NCBI GenBank assembly: GCA_903863255.1
Contig: CAIPBJ010000002.1
Location: forward strand, 30,043-94,042
DNA length: 64,000 nt
Direction: 5' to 3'
Origin: an uncultured Methylophilaceae bacterium
GTDB taxonomy: Bacteria > Pseudomonadota > Gammaproteobacteria > Burkholderiales > Methylophilaceae
The position numbers were made by a program, and so were the translations under genes. The notes below the pieces were generated by a model. The model was given only the letters and a program-made list of their open reading frames with translations, did not search any database and was not told the DNA's origin. Below, piece by piece: positions 37,685 to 47,851 of this stretch. The stretch's first letter is position 1. Every line of letters starts with the position of its first letter.

Positions 37685-38617
37685 TTATTTATCAGTCACT
37701 GATTTTACGAAATGGCCACCGAAACCATTGCGCATCATGGATAGTAATTTATAACTATAACCAGTAGCATCTTGGCTTGCGAAGCGCATTTGCAATGCAA
37801 GCGTCAAAACTGGAACCGCGACGCCCTGTTCAACTGATTCCATTACAGTCCATCTACCTTCACCGGAGTCTGCAACATAGGGTGCTACCGCTGCAAGTTC
37901 CTGATCTTCTTTCAACGCGTCTGCTGTAAGGTCAAGTAACCAGCTTCTTACCACCGAGCCATGCCTCCATAGCTCGGTAATTTGTGCTAAATCCAGATTG
38001 TATTCCTCTTTTCCTTTAAGCAGATCCAGACCTTCTGCCATGGCTTGCATCATTCCATATTCAATACCATTATGTATCATTTTAGTAAAATGACCTGCTC
38101 CTATAGGGCCGACGTGAGCCCAGCCCTGATCTTTGGATGGAGCGAGAGCAATTAGAATGGGTTCCACGGATTTGGCTACTTCAGGTGTTGCTCCTACCAT
38201 CAGACAATATCCGTTCTCGAGTCCCCATATACCTCCAGAAGTTCCGGCATCCATAAATCCGATGCCTCTCTCTGCTAGCCATGCACCCCTTCTTTGGCTG
38301 TCTTTATAATTTGAGTTGCCTCCATCAACGATAATGTCTCCTTTGGATAACATCGGGGCAATATCTTGAATTTGAATTTCAGTAGGGGCGCCACTTGGTA
38401 GCATGAGCCAAATTATTCGTTTTGCTTTTGGGTCTCTTTCGGTAAGTTTTAATATTGCATCTGGTACAGAGCTTGATGAGATCATACCTTCGTTGGTTAC
38501 CAGTTGATTTACAACTTCGACACTTCTGTCATATCCTACAACTTCAATACCACTTCTTAAGAGGCGAGTGGTCATGTTGCCACCCATTTTTCCCAGGCCA
38601 ATCATTGCAAGTTTCAT
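37685..38617 (-). CDS. gnd: 6-phosphogluconate dehydrogenase, short form (GndA/YqeC type)
   Basis: Oxidatively decarboxylates 6-phosphogluconate to ribulose 5-phosphate. At 310 residues it belongs to the short, often NAD-preferring class rather than the 470-residue E. coli type. It carries MIGLGKMGGNM (dinucleotide binding), VDGGNSNYKDS, DAGTSGGIWGLENGYCLMVG with the catalytic region, and KMIHNGIEYGMMQ with the catalytic Lys. The ribulose 5-phosphate produced is the formaldehyde acceptor of the RuMP cycle. It precedes zwf in one operon. Confidence 0.93.
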   Translation of the reverse strand: MKLAMIGLGKMGGNMTTRLLRSGIEVVGYDRSVEVVNQLVTNEGMISSSSVPDAILKLTERDPKAKRIIWLMLPSGAPTEIQIQDIAPMLSKGDIIVDGGNSNYKDSQRRGAWLAERGIGFMDAGTSGGIWGLENGYCLMVGATPEVAKSVEPILIALAPSKDQGWAHVGPIGAGHFTKMIHNGIEYGMMQAMAEGLDLLKGKEEYNLDLAQITELWRHGSVVRSWLLDLTADALKEDQELAAVAPYVADSGEGRWTVMESVEQGVAVPVLTLALQMRFASQDATGYSYKLLSMMRNGFGGHFVKSVTDK

Positions 38618-38739
38618 TTTTTTTCCTTGATGAGGATAGTGTGTCGTCTTCCTTTTGGGTAAGATGGCGTGTTAATTTAAAAAGATAACCAGATACGGAT
38701 AATAAGTGTCCAAGGGTAATTATAACTTGAAGGCTTTAA

Positions 38740-39456
38740 ATGATGCAAAATACAATCCACGTGAATCAAACAACCGGTCAGACGAGTCGTTGGTTCATTT
38801 TCAGCAGTCAGAATGAAATTAATCGCGCGGCCGTAAATAAAATATTAGAAGCTGCAAAAAAGGCGATTGAAGAATCAGGTAGTTTTATCATTGTCCTTGC
38901 AGGAGGAAGCACGCCAAAAAGTATCTATGAGATGTTAAGTAGCGAAAAAAGTGATTGGTCGAATTGGCACGTCTATCACAATGATGATCGTTGTTTGCCC
39001 ATCGATCATCCCGAGAGGAATAGCCTAATGGCAAGGCAGGCATGGCTGAGCCATGTTGCCATTCCAGAATCGCAAATTCATGATATACCAGCGGAACTCG
39101 GGAATATAATGGGGGCAAAAACCTACTCTGATGTTCTTCAGGGTGTCCGAACTTTCGATTTGGTTTTACTTGGTCTGGGCGAGGACGGGCATACTGCTAG
39201 TCTTTTCCCTGACCAGGCAATTGACAACAGTAACTTGGCCGTGCCAGTTTTTGATGCGCCCAAACCCCCTGCAGAAAGGGTGACAATGAGCCTGAATCGT
39301 CTGAATGACACGCATGCGGCGTTATTTCTGGTTACTGGTGCCGGTAAGCAGAATGCTGTCAATGACTGGATAAACAATAAGTGCATTCCAGCATCCCTTA
39401 TTTCCCCAAGAAATGGCGTCGACGTTTACTGTTTTGGCGTGACGATCCAGAATTGA
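38740..39456 (+). CDS. pgl: 6-phosphogluconolactonase
   Basis: Hydrolyses the lactone made by Zwf. The 238-residue product of the SOL/DevB family has VLAGGSTPKSIYEML, HVYHNDDRCLPIDHPERNS, LVLLGLGEDGHTASLFP and LVTGAGKQNAV. The start may be either of two adjacent ATGs (38740 or 38743); GAAGG at 38729-38733 serves both. It is divergent from gnd-zwf over 122 bp, so a shared control region is possible, but I saw no operator there. It converges with apbC. Confidence 0.95.
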   Translation: MMQNTIHVNQTTGQTSRWFIFSSQNEINRAAVNKILEAAKKAIEESGSFIIVLAGGSTPKSIYEMLSSEKSDWSNWHVYHNDDRCLPIDHPERNSLMARQAWLSHVAIPESQIHDIPAELGNIMGAKTYSDVLQGVRTFDLVLLGLGEDGHTASLFPDQAIDNSNLAVPVFDAPKPPAERVTMSLNRLNDTHAALFLVTGAGKQNAVNDWINNKCIPASLISPRNGVDVYCFGVTIQN

Positions 39457-39477
39457 ACGTCATATTATTATTGATCT

Positions 39478-40566
39478 TCAGGTGTTTTGAATCACTATAT
39501 TAGGGAATTTACTGCTGTGATCAAGACTGAATTGTGAAATCTTATAGGCGGTTTTTCTTGCGATTTTTTTGTATATGTTAGCAATTTTGCCATTAGGGTC
39601 AGCAATTACTGTTGGCGTTCCACTATCAGTTTGTTCGCGAATTTGAATATCGAGAGGAAGGTCACCAAGTAAATCCACTTGGTAGTCCTTGCACATTAAT
39701 GCGCCGCCACCTGAACCGAAAATATGCTCTTCATGCCCGCATTGAGAACAAATGTGAGTGGACATATTTTCAACAATGCCAATAATTGGGATTCCCACTT
39801 TCTCAAACATCTTTAATCCCTTGCGAGCGTCAAGCAAAGCGATGTCCTGGGGTGTAGTTACGATCAATGCGCCTGTCACGGGTACTTTTTGTGAAAGTGT
39901 GAGCTGAATGTCACCAGTTCCGGGAGGTAAGTCAATAACTAAATAATCGAGGTCTTTCCAGCGCGTATCCCTCAGGAGCTGCTCTAAGGCACCAGTAACC
40001 ATGGGTCCTCTCCATACCATTGGGGTGTCAACATCAACAAGAAAACCAATGGACATAACCTGAATGCCATGGTTGACCAAGGGCTCCAAGCTCTTTCCAT
40101 CTAAACTTTCTGGTCTTCCTTGAATGCCTAGCATCTGAGGTTGGCTTGGGCCATAGATGTCAGCATCAAGAATACCGACGCTGGCCCCTTCCGCCGAAAG
40201 TGCGAGCGCTAGGTTTACTGCTGTAGTTGACTTTCCAACCCCTCCTTTTCCAGATGCTACCGCGATAATATTTTTGACGTTTGGAATAAGGGGTACGCCA
40301 CGTTGCACGCTATGAGAAACGATACGAGAACCGATATTCAAATTAATATTGCCAATTCCAGGTATTAATTTAAGCCGGCTTCCCACCAACGAACGGATGT
40401 CATCTAAAACACTTTTTGCCGGATAACCAAGTACAATGTCGACTGAAATATCTGATCCGTTAATTTTAATATTTTTTGCAGATTTAGAAGTAATAAAATC
40501 TTTGCCTGTGTTGGGATCAATGAGATCTTTTAACGCAGACTGTATTTTTGATTCATCTAGCGACAT
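39478..40566 (-). CDS. apbC: Fe-S cluster carrier ATPase ApbC/Mrp
   Basis: P-loop NTPase of the Mrp/NBP35 family that binds and transfers Fe-S clusters. The 362-residue product has an N-terminal MIP18-like domain (1-90, LIDPNTGKDFI), the deviant Walker A GKGGVGKSTT, a DADIYGPSQPQMLG switch, and the cluster-binding CSQCG. ATG 40566 (MSLDES) has AGGA nine bases upstream; an ATG two codons earlier is possible but too close. Divergence from metG is common in proteobacteria. Confidence 0.95.
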   Translation of the reverse strand: MSLDESKIQSALKDLIDPNTGKDFITSKSAKNIKINGSDISVDIVLGYPAKSVLDDIRSLVGSRLKLIPGIGNINLNIGSRIVSHSVQRGVPLIPNVKNIIAVASGKGGVGKSTTAVNLALALSAEGASVGILDADIYGPSQPQMLGIQGRPESLDGKSLEPLVNHGIQVMSIGFLVDVDTPMVWRGPMVTGALEQLLRDTRWKDLDYLVIDLPPGTGDIQLTLSQKVPVTGALIVTTPQDIALLDARKGLKMFEKVGIPIIGIVENMSTHICSQCGHEEHIFGSGGGALMCKDYQVDLLGDLPLDIQIREQTDSGTPTVIADPNGKIANIYKKIARKTAYKISQFSLDHSSKFPNIVIQNT

Positions 40567-40675
40567 ACACATAATCCTGAGTAAAAAGTTAGGTTATTTT
40601 AACTCATGTGAAAGATTGCGTCATTTGCTAAAATGATTACCTTTATTAAATAACTTTTTTTAGTAGATTCGAAAC

Positions 40676-42733
40676 ATGACACGTAAAATTCTCGTCACAT
40701 CCGCTTTACCCTACGCTAATGGCAGCATACATCTCGGGCATTTGGTGGAATACATTCAAACTGATATCTGGGTTCGTTTTCAAAAAATGCAGGAAAACCT
40801 TATTCACTATGTTTGTGCTGACGATACGCATGGAACGCCAATCATGCTTCGAGCTGAAAAGGAAAAGGTTACACCAGAGGCCCTAATTGAGAAGGTGCAC
40901 AAAGAACATTTATCCGATTTTGTTGATTTCAACATCGAGTTTGATAATTATTATTCAACAAATTCCGAAGAAAATAGAGAGTTATCCGAATCAATTTACA
41001 ACTCATTGAAAAGTAACGGTAAGATCTCAATCAGGACGATAGAGCAATTCTATGATCCTGTGAAAAGTATGTTCTTGCCAGATCGATTTATAAAAGGTGA
41101 ATGCCCTAAATGCCATGCAAAGGATCAGTATGGAGATTCTTGTGAAGTTTGTGGGGCAACCTACAATCCAACCGAACTTATAAATCCATTTTCTGCAGTT
41201 TCGGGTGCAACTCCTATCCGCAAGGATACTGAGCATTTCTTCTTCAAGTTATCTGAATGCAGTGAATTTCTGCGATTTTGGACAAGGTCAGGAACGTTAC
41301 AACCTGAAGCGGCAAACAAAATGTCGGAGTGGTTAGGCGATGCAGATGAGAATAAATTGTCGGACTGGGACATTTCCAGAGATGCTCCTTACTTTGGATT
41401 CCAAATTCCAGATGCTCCGGGAAAGTTTTTCTATGTCTGGTTAGATGCCCCAATTGGATACATGGCAAGTTTTAAGAACTTGGCGAAAAGACATTCACTG
41501 AATTTTGATGAGTACTGGGGAAAGGGTTCTGCAACGGAGCTTTATCATTTTATAGGTAAAGACATCCTCTATTTTCATGCCTTATTTTGGCCAGCTACCC
41601 TTGAATTCTCCGGGTATAGAACACCTACTAAAATCTTTGCACATGGTTTTCTGACGGTTAACGGAGAAAAAATGTCCAAGTCAAGGGGGACGTTCATTAC
41701 GGCGAGAAGTTATCTTGAACATGTTAAAAATCCCGAATATCTAAGGTATTACTATGCTGCAAAGTTAAATGGCTCGATGGAAGACATCGATCTTAATCTG
41801 GAGGACTTCGTTGCCAGAGTGAATAGTGACTTGGTAGGGAAATACATTAATATCGCAAGTCGAACAGCGGGTTTCCTTACCAAGTATTTTGAAGGGAAAA
41901 TTCTTGGGATTGACCTAAATGATCAAGTCTACAAGGCAACGAGGTCCTCGCTGACCAGTTCTGGTGACATTGCATCATGTTATGAATCAAGAGATTATGC
42001 CAAGGCACTTCGCGAGATCATGAAGGTAACGGATTATGTAAATGAATATGTAAATGATATGGCGCCATGGGTTCTTGCAAAAGATCCCGATCAGCATCAT
42101 TCTGGATCGAAACTGCATGCTGTTTGCAGCGACGCATTAAAAGCGTTCAGAATTCTGACAATCTATTTATCACCTGTTTTACCTGAAATATCTAGGAAAG
42201 TCTCTGTTCTTTTCGGAGAATCGGGGAGCTACCTATGGTCTAGTCTAATGGAAAGTCCTAATCGGATATCAAATTATAGTCATTTAATTACACGCATTGA
42301 TCCTAAACTTATTGAATCGATGGTGGAGGCAAACAAGGAAAGTCTTACTAATTCTCCAAACACCAAAATAGAAAATCAGCCATCTGTTGCAAATCCCATC
42401 AGTGAACTAATTAATATTGATGACTTTATGAAGGTCGATCTGAGAGTCGCTAAAATCCTAAGTGCCGAGCACGTGGAAGGGGCTGAGAAACTGCTAAAAC
42501 TTGTCCTGGACATAGGCGAACCAAATACCAGACAGGTTTTTGCGGGAATTAAATCGAGTTATGATCCGGAATCCCTTGTTGACCGATTAACAGTAATGGT
42601 GGCAAACCTTGCACCTCGCAAAATGAAGTTTGGTTTGAGTGAAGGCATGGTGCTTGCAGCTTCAGATGAGTCAGGTGGGCCTTATATATTATCACCTGAT
42701 GCGGGCGCCCTTCCGGGCATGCGCATTAAATAG
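40676..42733 (+). CDS. metG: Methionyl-tRNA synthetase
   Basis: Charges tRNA-Met, the initiator included. The 685-residue product has the class I signatures [10 protein letters not shown] (HIGH) and KMSKSRGTF, a zinc knuckle ([21 protein letters not shown] split over two CxxC pairs), the anticodon-binding helical domain, a linker (about 555-585), and a C-terminal EMAP/Arc1p-like tRNA-binding domain (about 585-685, [23 protein letters not shown]). That appended domain mediates dimerisation in E. coli. It ends five bases before the convergent pyrF. Confidence 0.97.
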   Translation: MTRKILVTSALPYANGSIHLGHLVEYIQTDIWVRFQKMQENLIHYVCADDTHGTPIMLRAEKEKVTPEALIEKVHKEHLSDFVDFNIEFDNYYSTNSEENRELSESIYNSLKSNGKISIRTIEQFYDPVKSMFLPDRFIKGECPKCHAKDQYGDSCEVCGATYNPTELINPFSAVSGATPIRKDTEHFFFKLSECSEFLRFWTRSGTLQPEAANKMSEWLGDADENKLSDWDISRDAPYFGFQIPDAPGKFFYVWLDAPIGYMASFKNLAKRHSLNFDEYWGKGSATELYHFIGKDILYFHALFWPATLEFSGYRTPTKIFAHGFLTVNGEKMSKSRGTFITARSYLEHVKNPEYLRYYYAAKLNGSMEDIDLNLEDFVARVNSDLVGKYINIASRTAGFLTKYFEGKILGIDLNDQVYKATRSSLTSSGDIASCYESRDYAKALREIMKVTDYVNEYVNDMAPWVLAKDPDQHHSGSKLHAVCSDALKAFRILTIYLSPVLPEISRKVSVLFGESGSYLWSSLMESPNRISNYSHLITRIDPKLIESMVEANKESLTNSPNTKIENQPSVANPISELINIDDFMKVDLRVAKILSAEHVEGAEKLLKLVLDIGEPNTRQVFAGIKSSYDPESLVDRLTVMVANLAPRKMKFGLSEGMVLAASDESGGPYILSPDAGALPGMRIK

Positions 42734-42737
42734 CGTT

Positions 42738-43460
42738 TTATTTTGCCATTGTTAATTCATTGTGAATTTGGTTCAACGTGGCGATTGGATCATCAGATTG
42801 AGTGATTGGTCTGCCAATGACCAGGTAACTGGATCCAAGTTCAATTGCATTTCTTGGCGTTACCACCCTTGATTGGTCATGGGAATTTGCCCCGATAAGC
42901 CGTATCCCTGGAGTAACAAGGCAAAAATCACTTCCAAGATTCTTGCGAAGCGTCATGGTCTCCTCAGCAGAGCATACGACACCATCTAGTGCCGCTCTTT
43001 CTGCAAGTTTTGCCAAGTGCATGACATGAGATTTTAAATCAGTTTGAATACCGATCTCTCTTAAAGTGGATTCATTCATGCTGGTTAATACTGTGACTGC
43101 AATTAAGTAAGGATGAAGATCACTTTTATCGACAGCTTCTCTTGCTGCTTGCATCATTTGCGAACCACCCGAAGCGTGAACATTCAACATCCAAACCCCT
43201 AGCTTACATGCTGCTTCGCAGGCTTTAGCCACCGTATTCGGAATGTCGTGGAACTTGAGGTCAAGAAAGATTTCGTAACCTTTAGAAGTTAGTTTTTCTA
43301 CTAATCGTGGCCCTGATGAAGTAAAAAGTTCTTTTCCAACTTTTAATCTGCATAGCTTGGGATCGAGTTTTTCTACAAGTGACATCGCAGTCGCTTCATT
43401 GGAAAAGTCTAGAGCAACTATAATTCTTGGTTCGCCTGGTTTAATCGATTGATTCATCAT
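42738..43460 (-). CDS. pyrF: Orotidine 5'-phosphate decarboxylase
   Basis: Final step of UMP synthesis. The 240-residue TIM barrel contains IIVALDFSN, the catalytic tetrad FLDLKFHDIPNTV (Asp-Lys-Asp), VHASGG, VTPGIR and VIGRPIT. It overlaps the lapB stop by four bases, an arrangement seen in many beta- and gammaproteobacteria. Confidence 0.97.
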   Translation of the reverse strand: MMNQSIKPGEPRIIVALDFSNEATAMSLVEKLDPKLCRLKVGKELFTSSGPRLVEKLTSKGYEIFLDLKFHDIPNTVAKACEAACKLGVWMLNVHASGGSQMMQAAREAVDKSDLHPYLIAVTVLTSMNESTLREIGIQTDLKSHVMHLAKLAERAALDGVVCSAEETMTLRKNLGSDFCLVTPGIRLIGANSHDQSRVVTPRNAIELGSSYLVIGRPITQSDDPIATLNQIHNELTMAK

Positions 43461-44620
43461 GCCATTGTTTCTTTAGGTTCGGATGGCAAAGTCTCCCATG
43501 AGTTGCAAGCAGGGCATTGCCAATGAAAGTTTCTTGCTTTGAATCCGCAATGATCACAACAAAATGCATTTCTATTTCCTATAGCATTTCTGATCGTTTG
43601 TTGGATTAAGGAGGTTTCTGGAGAGCTGTTACTTGCTAATGCCCGGGCTTTTAGTAGGTGTTCGAGCGTTTGTAAACTCGGTTTTCTTTCCAATTCGTCG
43701 AATGCAAGCTTGGCTGCCGTTTCATAACCCTGTTCACTCAATGTGATATCAAAAACGACACCAAGCAAGGATGAAAGTTTGTAGGTCTTGAAGTAGGCTT
43801 TCAGTAATTCGATACCTTCATCAATATTTTGTAAGGTTTTATAACTGTTCAGTATTTTGTGAGCCACCAAACCTAGATAATCAGGTTGTTGGTATTCAAT
43901 TCGTTTCCAAAATGAAATGGCCATTTTATGATCGTTTGCTCCCGCTTCGATGTCGCCAAGCATGATGTTTGCACGAACACAATTCTTGTTTGCATCCAAA
44001 GCCATTTCCAATTCATGTCTTGCAGTGTGATTGTCATGTTCAAGAATTGAATTCATAGCCATTTCACAATAAAACTGGGCAATCTCCCTTCTGAATGGAA
44101 TGCCTGAAAGTCTTTCAAGTTCTGTCGCAATTTTAATTGCATGCTCCCACTCACGTTCCCTGATATAGATTTCAAGCAATGCCCTTAATGAAGCTTGTTG
44201 GTACCGACTATCATCCAATGATCTAAAGAGTTCTTCTGCACGATCGAACAATCCAGCTTTTAGATAATCCTGAGCTAATTCTGCCTTAACCGCTTGTCTT
44301 TGAAGCGAGGGAAGTTCCTTTCGGTTAAGCAGCGTTAAATGAAGATTAATTGCTCTATCAACCTCACCGCTTCGTCTAAATAGGCTCCCTAATGCAAAAT
44401 GAAGCTCAAGGGAATCTGCATTTGCTTGAACAGCTTCGGTAAAAGCTTCAATGGCCTTATCATGCTGGTCTGTAATTAAAAAGTTTAGACCTTTAAAATA
44501 AGCGGCTGGTAAGTTGCTTGATTCAGACAGTAATTGATGGATATCCACTCGTGCGGCTACCCAACCCAAGGCAAAAAAGAGTGGCAGGGCAATCAACCAC
44601 CAATATTCGAATTCCATCAT
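43457..44620 (-). CDS. lapB: LPS assembly/regulation protein LapB (YciM)
   Basis: Inner-membrane anchored TPR protein that links LPS synthesis to LpxC turnover by FtsH. The 387-residue product has an N-terminal membrane helix (EYWWLIALPLFFALGWVAA), about nine TPR repeats from 35 to 340, and a C-terminal rubredoxin-like metal site CDHCGFKARNFHWQCPAC. Two adjacent ATGs (44620, 44617) are equally plausible starts. Together with lapA upstream and pyrF downstream it forms one unit. Loss in E. coli causes toxic LPS excess, so the gene is expected to be essential or nearly so. Confidence 0.95.
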   Translation of the reverse strand: MMEFEYWWLIALPLFFALGWVAARVDIHQLLSESSNLPAAYFKGLNFLITDQHDKAIEAFTEAVQANADSLELHFALGSLFRRSGEVDRAINLHLTLLNRKELPSLQRQAVKAELAQDYLKAGLFDRAEELFRSLDDSRYQQASLRALLEIYIREREWEHAIKIATELERLSGIPFRREIAQFYCEMAMNSILEHDNHTARHELEMALDANKNCVRANIMLGDIEAGANDHKMAISFWKRIEYQQPDYLGLVAHKILNSYKTLQNIDEGIELLKAYFKTYKLSSLLGVVFDITLSEQGYETAAKLAFDELERKPSLQTLEHLLKARALASNSSPETSLIQQTIRNAIGNRNAFCCDHCGFKARNFHWQCPACNSWETLPSEPKETMA

Positions 44621-44671
44621 TTTCTAATCTTTATAAGACATTCATCATTATTGAACAGTAGTGCCTAAACC

Positions 44672-44929
44672 TTATTGATTTTTCTTGATCGCAACGATCT
44701 CGTTTTTTAGAACTTGTATTTGTTTTTTTTGCCTGACAAAACTAGGTATCAATGCTAAAAGCCCTATTACGATCCCAACTATTAAAGTAATAAATAACAT
44801 CAGAGATAAAGGAGCTTGCCAATAATAACCGAGATAATAATGCAACGACACAGGTTCTGCATTCTTGAAAACGAAGCCGAGCAAAAGGAAGAACAGTATT
44901 ATCCCTAAGAAAGTATAAAGAATTCGCAT
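44672..44929 (-). CDS. lapA: LapA, DUF1049 inner-membrane protein
   Basis: An 85-residue protein with two membrane segments (1-21 and about 42-63) and a basic cytoplasmic tail with a short coiled coil (RQKKQIQVLKNEI). The NAEPVSLHYYLG motif between them is typical of LapA (YciS). It is thought to join LapB in LPS assembly. It starts 62 bases after the ihfB terminator, so it probably has its own promoter, and is followed by lapB after 51 bases. Confidence 0.9.
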   Translation of the reverse strand: MRILYTFLGIILFFLLLGFVFKNAEPVSLHYYLGYYWQAPLSLMLFITLIVGIVIGLLALIPSFVRQKKQIQVLKNEIVAIKKNQ

Positions 44930-44990
44930 GGTCGTATTTTACTTCGTCAGAATAGGTAGTACTAGAATTAAATAATGGAACTTGAAATAA

Positions 44991-45030
44991 ATAAAAAATG
45001 GCAACATGCTTTGATCGCATGTTGCCATTT
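44991..45030 (-). terminator. Strong intrinsic terminator after ihfB
   Basis: A perfect 14-bp stem, AAATGGCAACATGC (44996-45009) with GCATGTTGCCATTT (45017-45030) and a 7-base loop, is followed on the minus strand by TTTTTTAT. It ends rpsA-ihfB transcription 31 bases after the ihfB stop and separates it from lapA. Confidence 0.9.
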
Positions 45031-45060
45031 CATGGTTCGCTAAGTTATGAAGCCTTTATC

Positions 45061-45345
45061 TTAAACAACAAGGTCAACTCGCTCACGCAACTCCTTACCA
45101 GCTTTAAAATGCGGAACATGTTTTTCTGGAACTTGAACCTTGCTACCTGTTTTAGGATTTCTACCCAAGCGAGGTGGACGATAATTCAGGCTAAAGCTTC
45201 CAAAACCCCTAATTTCAATTCTTTCGCCAGTTGCTAGGTTATCCGACATGGAATCAAGAATCGCTTTAACAGCAAGTTCAGCATCCTTTAACACCAATTG
45301 AGGAAAACGAGCAGCAAGGTTGGCAATTAGCTCTGATTTTGTCAT
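45061..45345 (-). CDS. ihfB: Integration host factor beta subunit
   Basis: A 94-residue HU/IHF-family DNA-bending protein: [15 protein letters not shown], the dimer core, [21 protein letters not shown] with the DNA-intercalating Pro in the beta arm, and [19 protein letters not shown]. These features are IHF-beta rather than HU. IHF assists sigma-54 promoters, which is relevant to the GlrR module in this window. It follows rpsA by 12 bases, the conserved proteobacterial order. Confidence 0.96.
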   Translation of the reverse strand: MTKSELIANLAARFPQLVLKDAELAVKAILDSMSDNLATGERIEIRGFGSFSLNYRPPRLGRNPKTGSKVQVPEKHVPHFKAGKELRERVDLVV

Positions 45346-45357
45346 GGCATAATCGCC

Positions 45358-47076
45358 TTATTCGTTATTTTTGCCGTCAAGTTTGGCTTTAAGCAATGCA
45401 CCTAAATTCGTGGTGCCTGCAACAGCAGCATTATCATTGCTCAGCTTTTGCAACGCATCCGCTTCATCGGCAATATCCTTAGCCTTGATTGACAAACTGA
45501 TTGAACGGTTTTTACGGTCTACATTAGTGATGCGCGCTTCGATTTCCTGACCTTCTTTCAGAATCGATCCGACATCGGAGATCTTATCCTTAGAGATATC
45601 AGTTGCACGAAGATAACCTTCAACTTCACCATCTAGTGTAATGACAGCACCTTTTTCTTCGATCGTCTTCACAACACCCTTAACAATAGCTCCTTTGTCA
45701 TTCGCTGATGTATAGGCTGTAAATGGATCGCTGTCTAATTGTTTAACGCCAAGTGAAATGCGCTCTTTTTCAACATCGATGCTCAGGACCAAAGCTGTTA
45801 GCTCGTCACCCTTTTTAAAATTACGAATCGCATCTTCTCCGGACTGATTCCATGAAAGATCTGATAAGTGAACCAAACCATCTATTCCACCTGGAAGACC
45901 TATAAACACGCCGAAGTCAGTGATAGACTTGATTTGTCCGCTGACCTTGTCACCTTTTTTATGAGTAATGGCAAAATCATCCCATGGGTTAGACTGACAT
46001 TGTTTCATTCCAAGTGATAAGCGACGACGATCTTCATCAATTTCAAGAATCATCACTTCAACTTCGTCACCTAACTGGGCAATCTTGGCTGGATGTACGT
46101 TTTTATTTGTCCAATCCATTTCAGATACGTGGACCAAACCTTCAATACCGGGCTCTATTTCAACGAATGCACCATAATCTGTCAAATTGGTTACTTTACC
46201 GAATAGACGGGTGCTTACTGGATATCTGCGTGTCAAGGCAACCCAGGGATCATCACCTAATTGTTTGATACCTAGGGATACGCGATTCTTGTCTTGATCG
46301 AATTTAAGGATTTTTGCTTCAACTTCTTCACCGACAGTTAGCACCTCTGAAGGATGCTTTACCCGACGCCAAGCCAAGTCTGTGATGTGCAGCAAGCCAT
46401 CAATACCACCCAAGTCAACAAAAGCACCGTAGTCAGTAATGTTCTTAACGATACCCTTGACAACTGCGCCTTCTTTCAAGGTATCCATTAGGGCCTCACG
46501 ATCTGCCCCCATGCTATCCTCAAGTACCGCTCTTCTTGAAACAACTACGTTGTTGCGTTTACGATCCAATTTGATAACTTTGAAATCCCATTCTTTGTTT
46601 TCAAATGGGCTGGTGTCCTTAACTGGACGAAGGTCAACTAAAGATCCAGGTAAAAATGCCCGGATACCATTAACCATGACGGTAAGTCCGCCTTTTACGC
46701 GACCATTTACCATTCCTTTGATGATTCGGCCTTCGTTCATTGCCTCCTCAAGGTCTAACCAAGCTGCAAGTCGTTTAGCTTTTTCGCGTGAAAGTTTGGT
46801 TGAACCGTACCCATCTTCTAACGATTCAATACATACTTTTACAAAGTCACCAACTTGAACTTCTACTTCACCTCGGTCATTTAAAAATTCAGCAGTATCA
46901 ATTACGCTTTCTGACTTAAGTCCAGCGTTAACAACAACGAAGTCAGAGTCGATAGAGACAACTTCAGCGGTGATTACTTCACCGGATCGCATTTCCTGGC
47001 GTGCCAGGCTTTCCTCAAATAGTGCGGCAAAGCTTTCGCCAGTAGTCGAGGTGGGTTTGGTTGAAACGTTAGCCAT
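45358..47076 (-). CDS. rpsA: 30S ribosomal protein S1
   Basis: RNA-binding ribosomal protein needed to initiate on mRNAs with weak Shine-Dalgarno sequences. The 572-residue product has six S1 (OB-fold) repeats. Repeats 3-6 are clearest, each opening with G-x-V-x-x-I/L-T-D-[YF]-G-[AV]-F-V/I and containing G-L-[LV]-H-[IV]-S/T-[DE]. It lies between cmk and ihfB as in most proteobacteria. A hairpin in the leader, 21 bases before the start, could take part in S1 autoregulation. AGGTAAT precedes the ATG. Confidence 0.97.
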   Translation of the reverse strand: MANVSTKPTSTTGESFAALFEESLARQEMRSGEVITAEVVSIDSDFVVVNAGLKSESVIDTAEFLNDRGEVEVQVGDFVKVCIESLEDGYGSTKLSREKAKRLAAWLDLEEAMNEGRIIKGMVNGRVKGGLTVMVNGIRAFLPGSLVDLRPVKDTSPFENKEWDFKVIKLDRKRNNVVVSRRAVLEDSMGADREALMDTLKEGAVVKGIVKNITDYGAFVDLGGIDGLLHITDLAWRRVKHPSEVLTVGEEVEAKILKFDQDKNRVSLGIKQLGDDPWVALTRRYPVSTRLFGKVTNLTDYGAFVEIEPGIEGLVHVSEMDWTNKNVHPAKIAQLGDEVEVMILEIDEDRRRLSLGMKQCQSNPWDDFAITHKKGDKVSGQIKSITDFGVFIGLPGGIDGLVHLSDLSWNQSGEDAIRNFKKGDELTALVLSIDVEKERISLGVKQLDSDPFTAYTSANDKGAIVKGVVKTIEEKGAVITLDGEVEGYLRATDISKDKISDVGSILKEGQEIEARITNVDRKNRSISLSIKAKDIADEADALQKLSNDNAAVAGTTNLGALLKAKLDGKNNE

Positions 47077-47097
47077 TAAAAATATTACCTAAAAATT

Positions 47098-47113
47098 CCC
47101 ACCGTGCAGTGGG
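47098..47113 (-). promoter_or_regulatory. Hairpin in the rpsA leader
   Basis: CCCAC/GTGGG (5 bp, 6-base loop) lies just upstream of the rpsA ribosome binding site and is followed on the minus strand by AATTTTTAGG. It is too close to the gene to be a cmk terminator alone. An S1 autoregulatory element or an mRNA stability stem is possible. The 106-bp cmk-rpsA spacer also probably holds an rpsA promoter. Confidence 0.4.
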
Positions 47114-47182
47114 GTTAATTAAAAAAGCCATGAACTGTCGAAGTCCACGGCACCAATATACTTAATAATTCACAAGATTATA

Positions 47183-47851
47183 CTACGTTTGAATGCTGCT
47201 GTTATACTGAATTACTGCATTCACAGCCTGCTCAATACTAAGATTGTCCGTTTCGAGCAGCTTTGCATCGGCGCTTATGGTCAAAGGAGCAGCAGTTCTT
47301 TGCTGATCACGTTCATCCCGCTGCCTTAAATCTTGCAATATAAGATCTAGGTTAGCATAGATTCCTTTAGACATCAACTGGTTATATCTTCTTTTTGCAC
47401 GAACTTCAGCCGTTGCGGTCAAGAAAATCTTGGTTCTTGCATCTGGAAAAACAACGGTTGACATGTCCCTACCGTCTGCAACTAGCCCAGGAGCTTGACG
47501 AAAACTGTGTTGCAAATCGATTAATGCATTTCTTACTTTTGGATGAACAGCCACTTCAGAGGCTCCTTTGCTAATCGCCTCGGTGCGTATTTCCTCACTT
47601 ATATCTTGATCGTTCAGAAGCACTTTGCCATTAAGGAATTTAATCTTAAGCGTTTGTATCATTTCAGCCAATAAAGATTCTTCATGCCAGGGTATTTTTC
47701 TCTGAAGTGCTGAAAAGGCAACTATGCGATATAGGGCGCCAGAATCCAGGTAGTTAAAACCCAATTCAGCTGCGACCAGTTGAGCTATGGTTCCTTTTCC
47801 AGAAGCAGATGGCCCATCGATAGCAATGACCGGAATAGATTCAATGGTCAT
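47183..47851 (-). CDS. cmk: Cytidylate kinase
   Basis: Phosphorylates CMP and dCMP. The 222-residue product has the P-loop [22 protein letters not shown], the CMP-binding insert, [13 protein letters not shown] and the lid RAKRRYNQL with [11 protein letters not shown]. It overlaps the aroA stop by four bases (ATGA). The product supplies CDP beside the CTP made by PyrG. Confidence 0.97.
   Translation of the reverse strand: MTIESIPVIAIDGPSASGKGTIAQLVAAELGFNYLDSGALYRIVAFSALQRKIPWHEESLLAEMIQTLKIKFLNGKVLLNDQDISEEIRTEAISKGASEVAVHPKVRNALIDLQHSFRQAPGLVADGRDMSTVVFPDARTKIFLTATAEVRAKRRYNQLMSKGIYANLDLILQDLRQRDERDQQRTAAPLTISADAKLLETDNLSIEQAVNAVIQYNSSIQT

Noticed and set aside
46439..46858. 139-codon open frame antisense to rpsA
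   Set aside because: Shadow of the repetitive S1 domains; composition is not protein-like.
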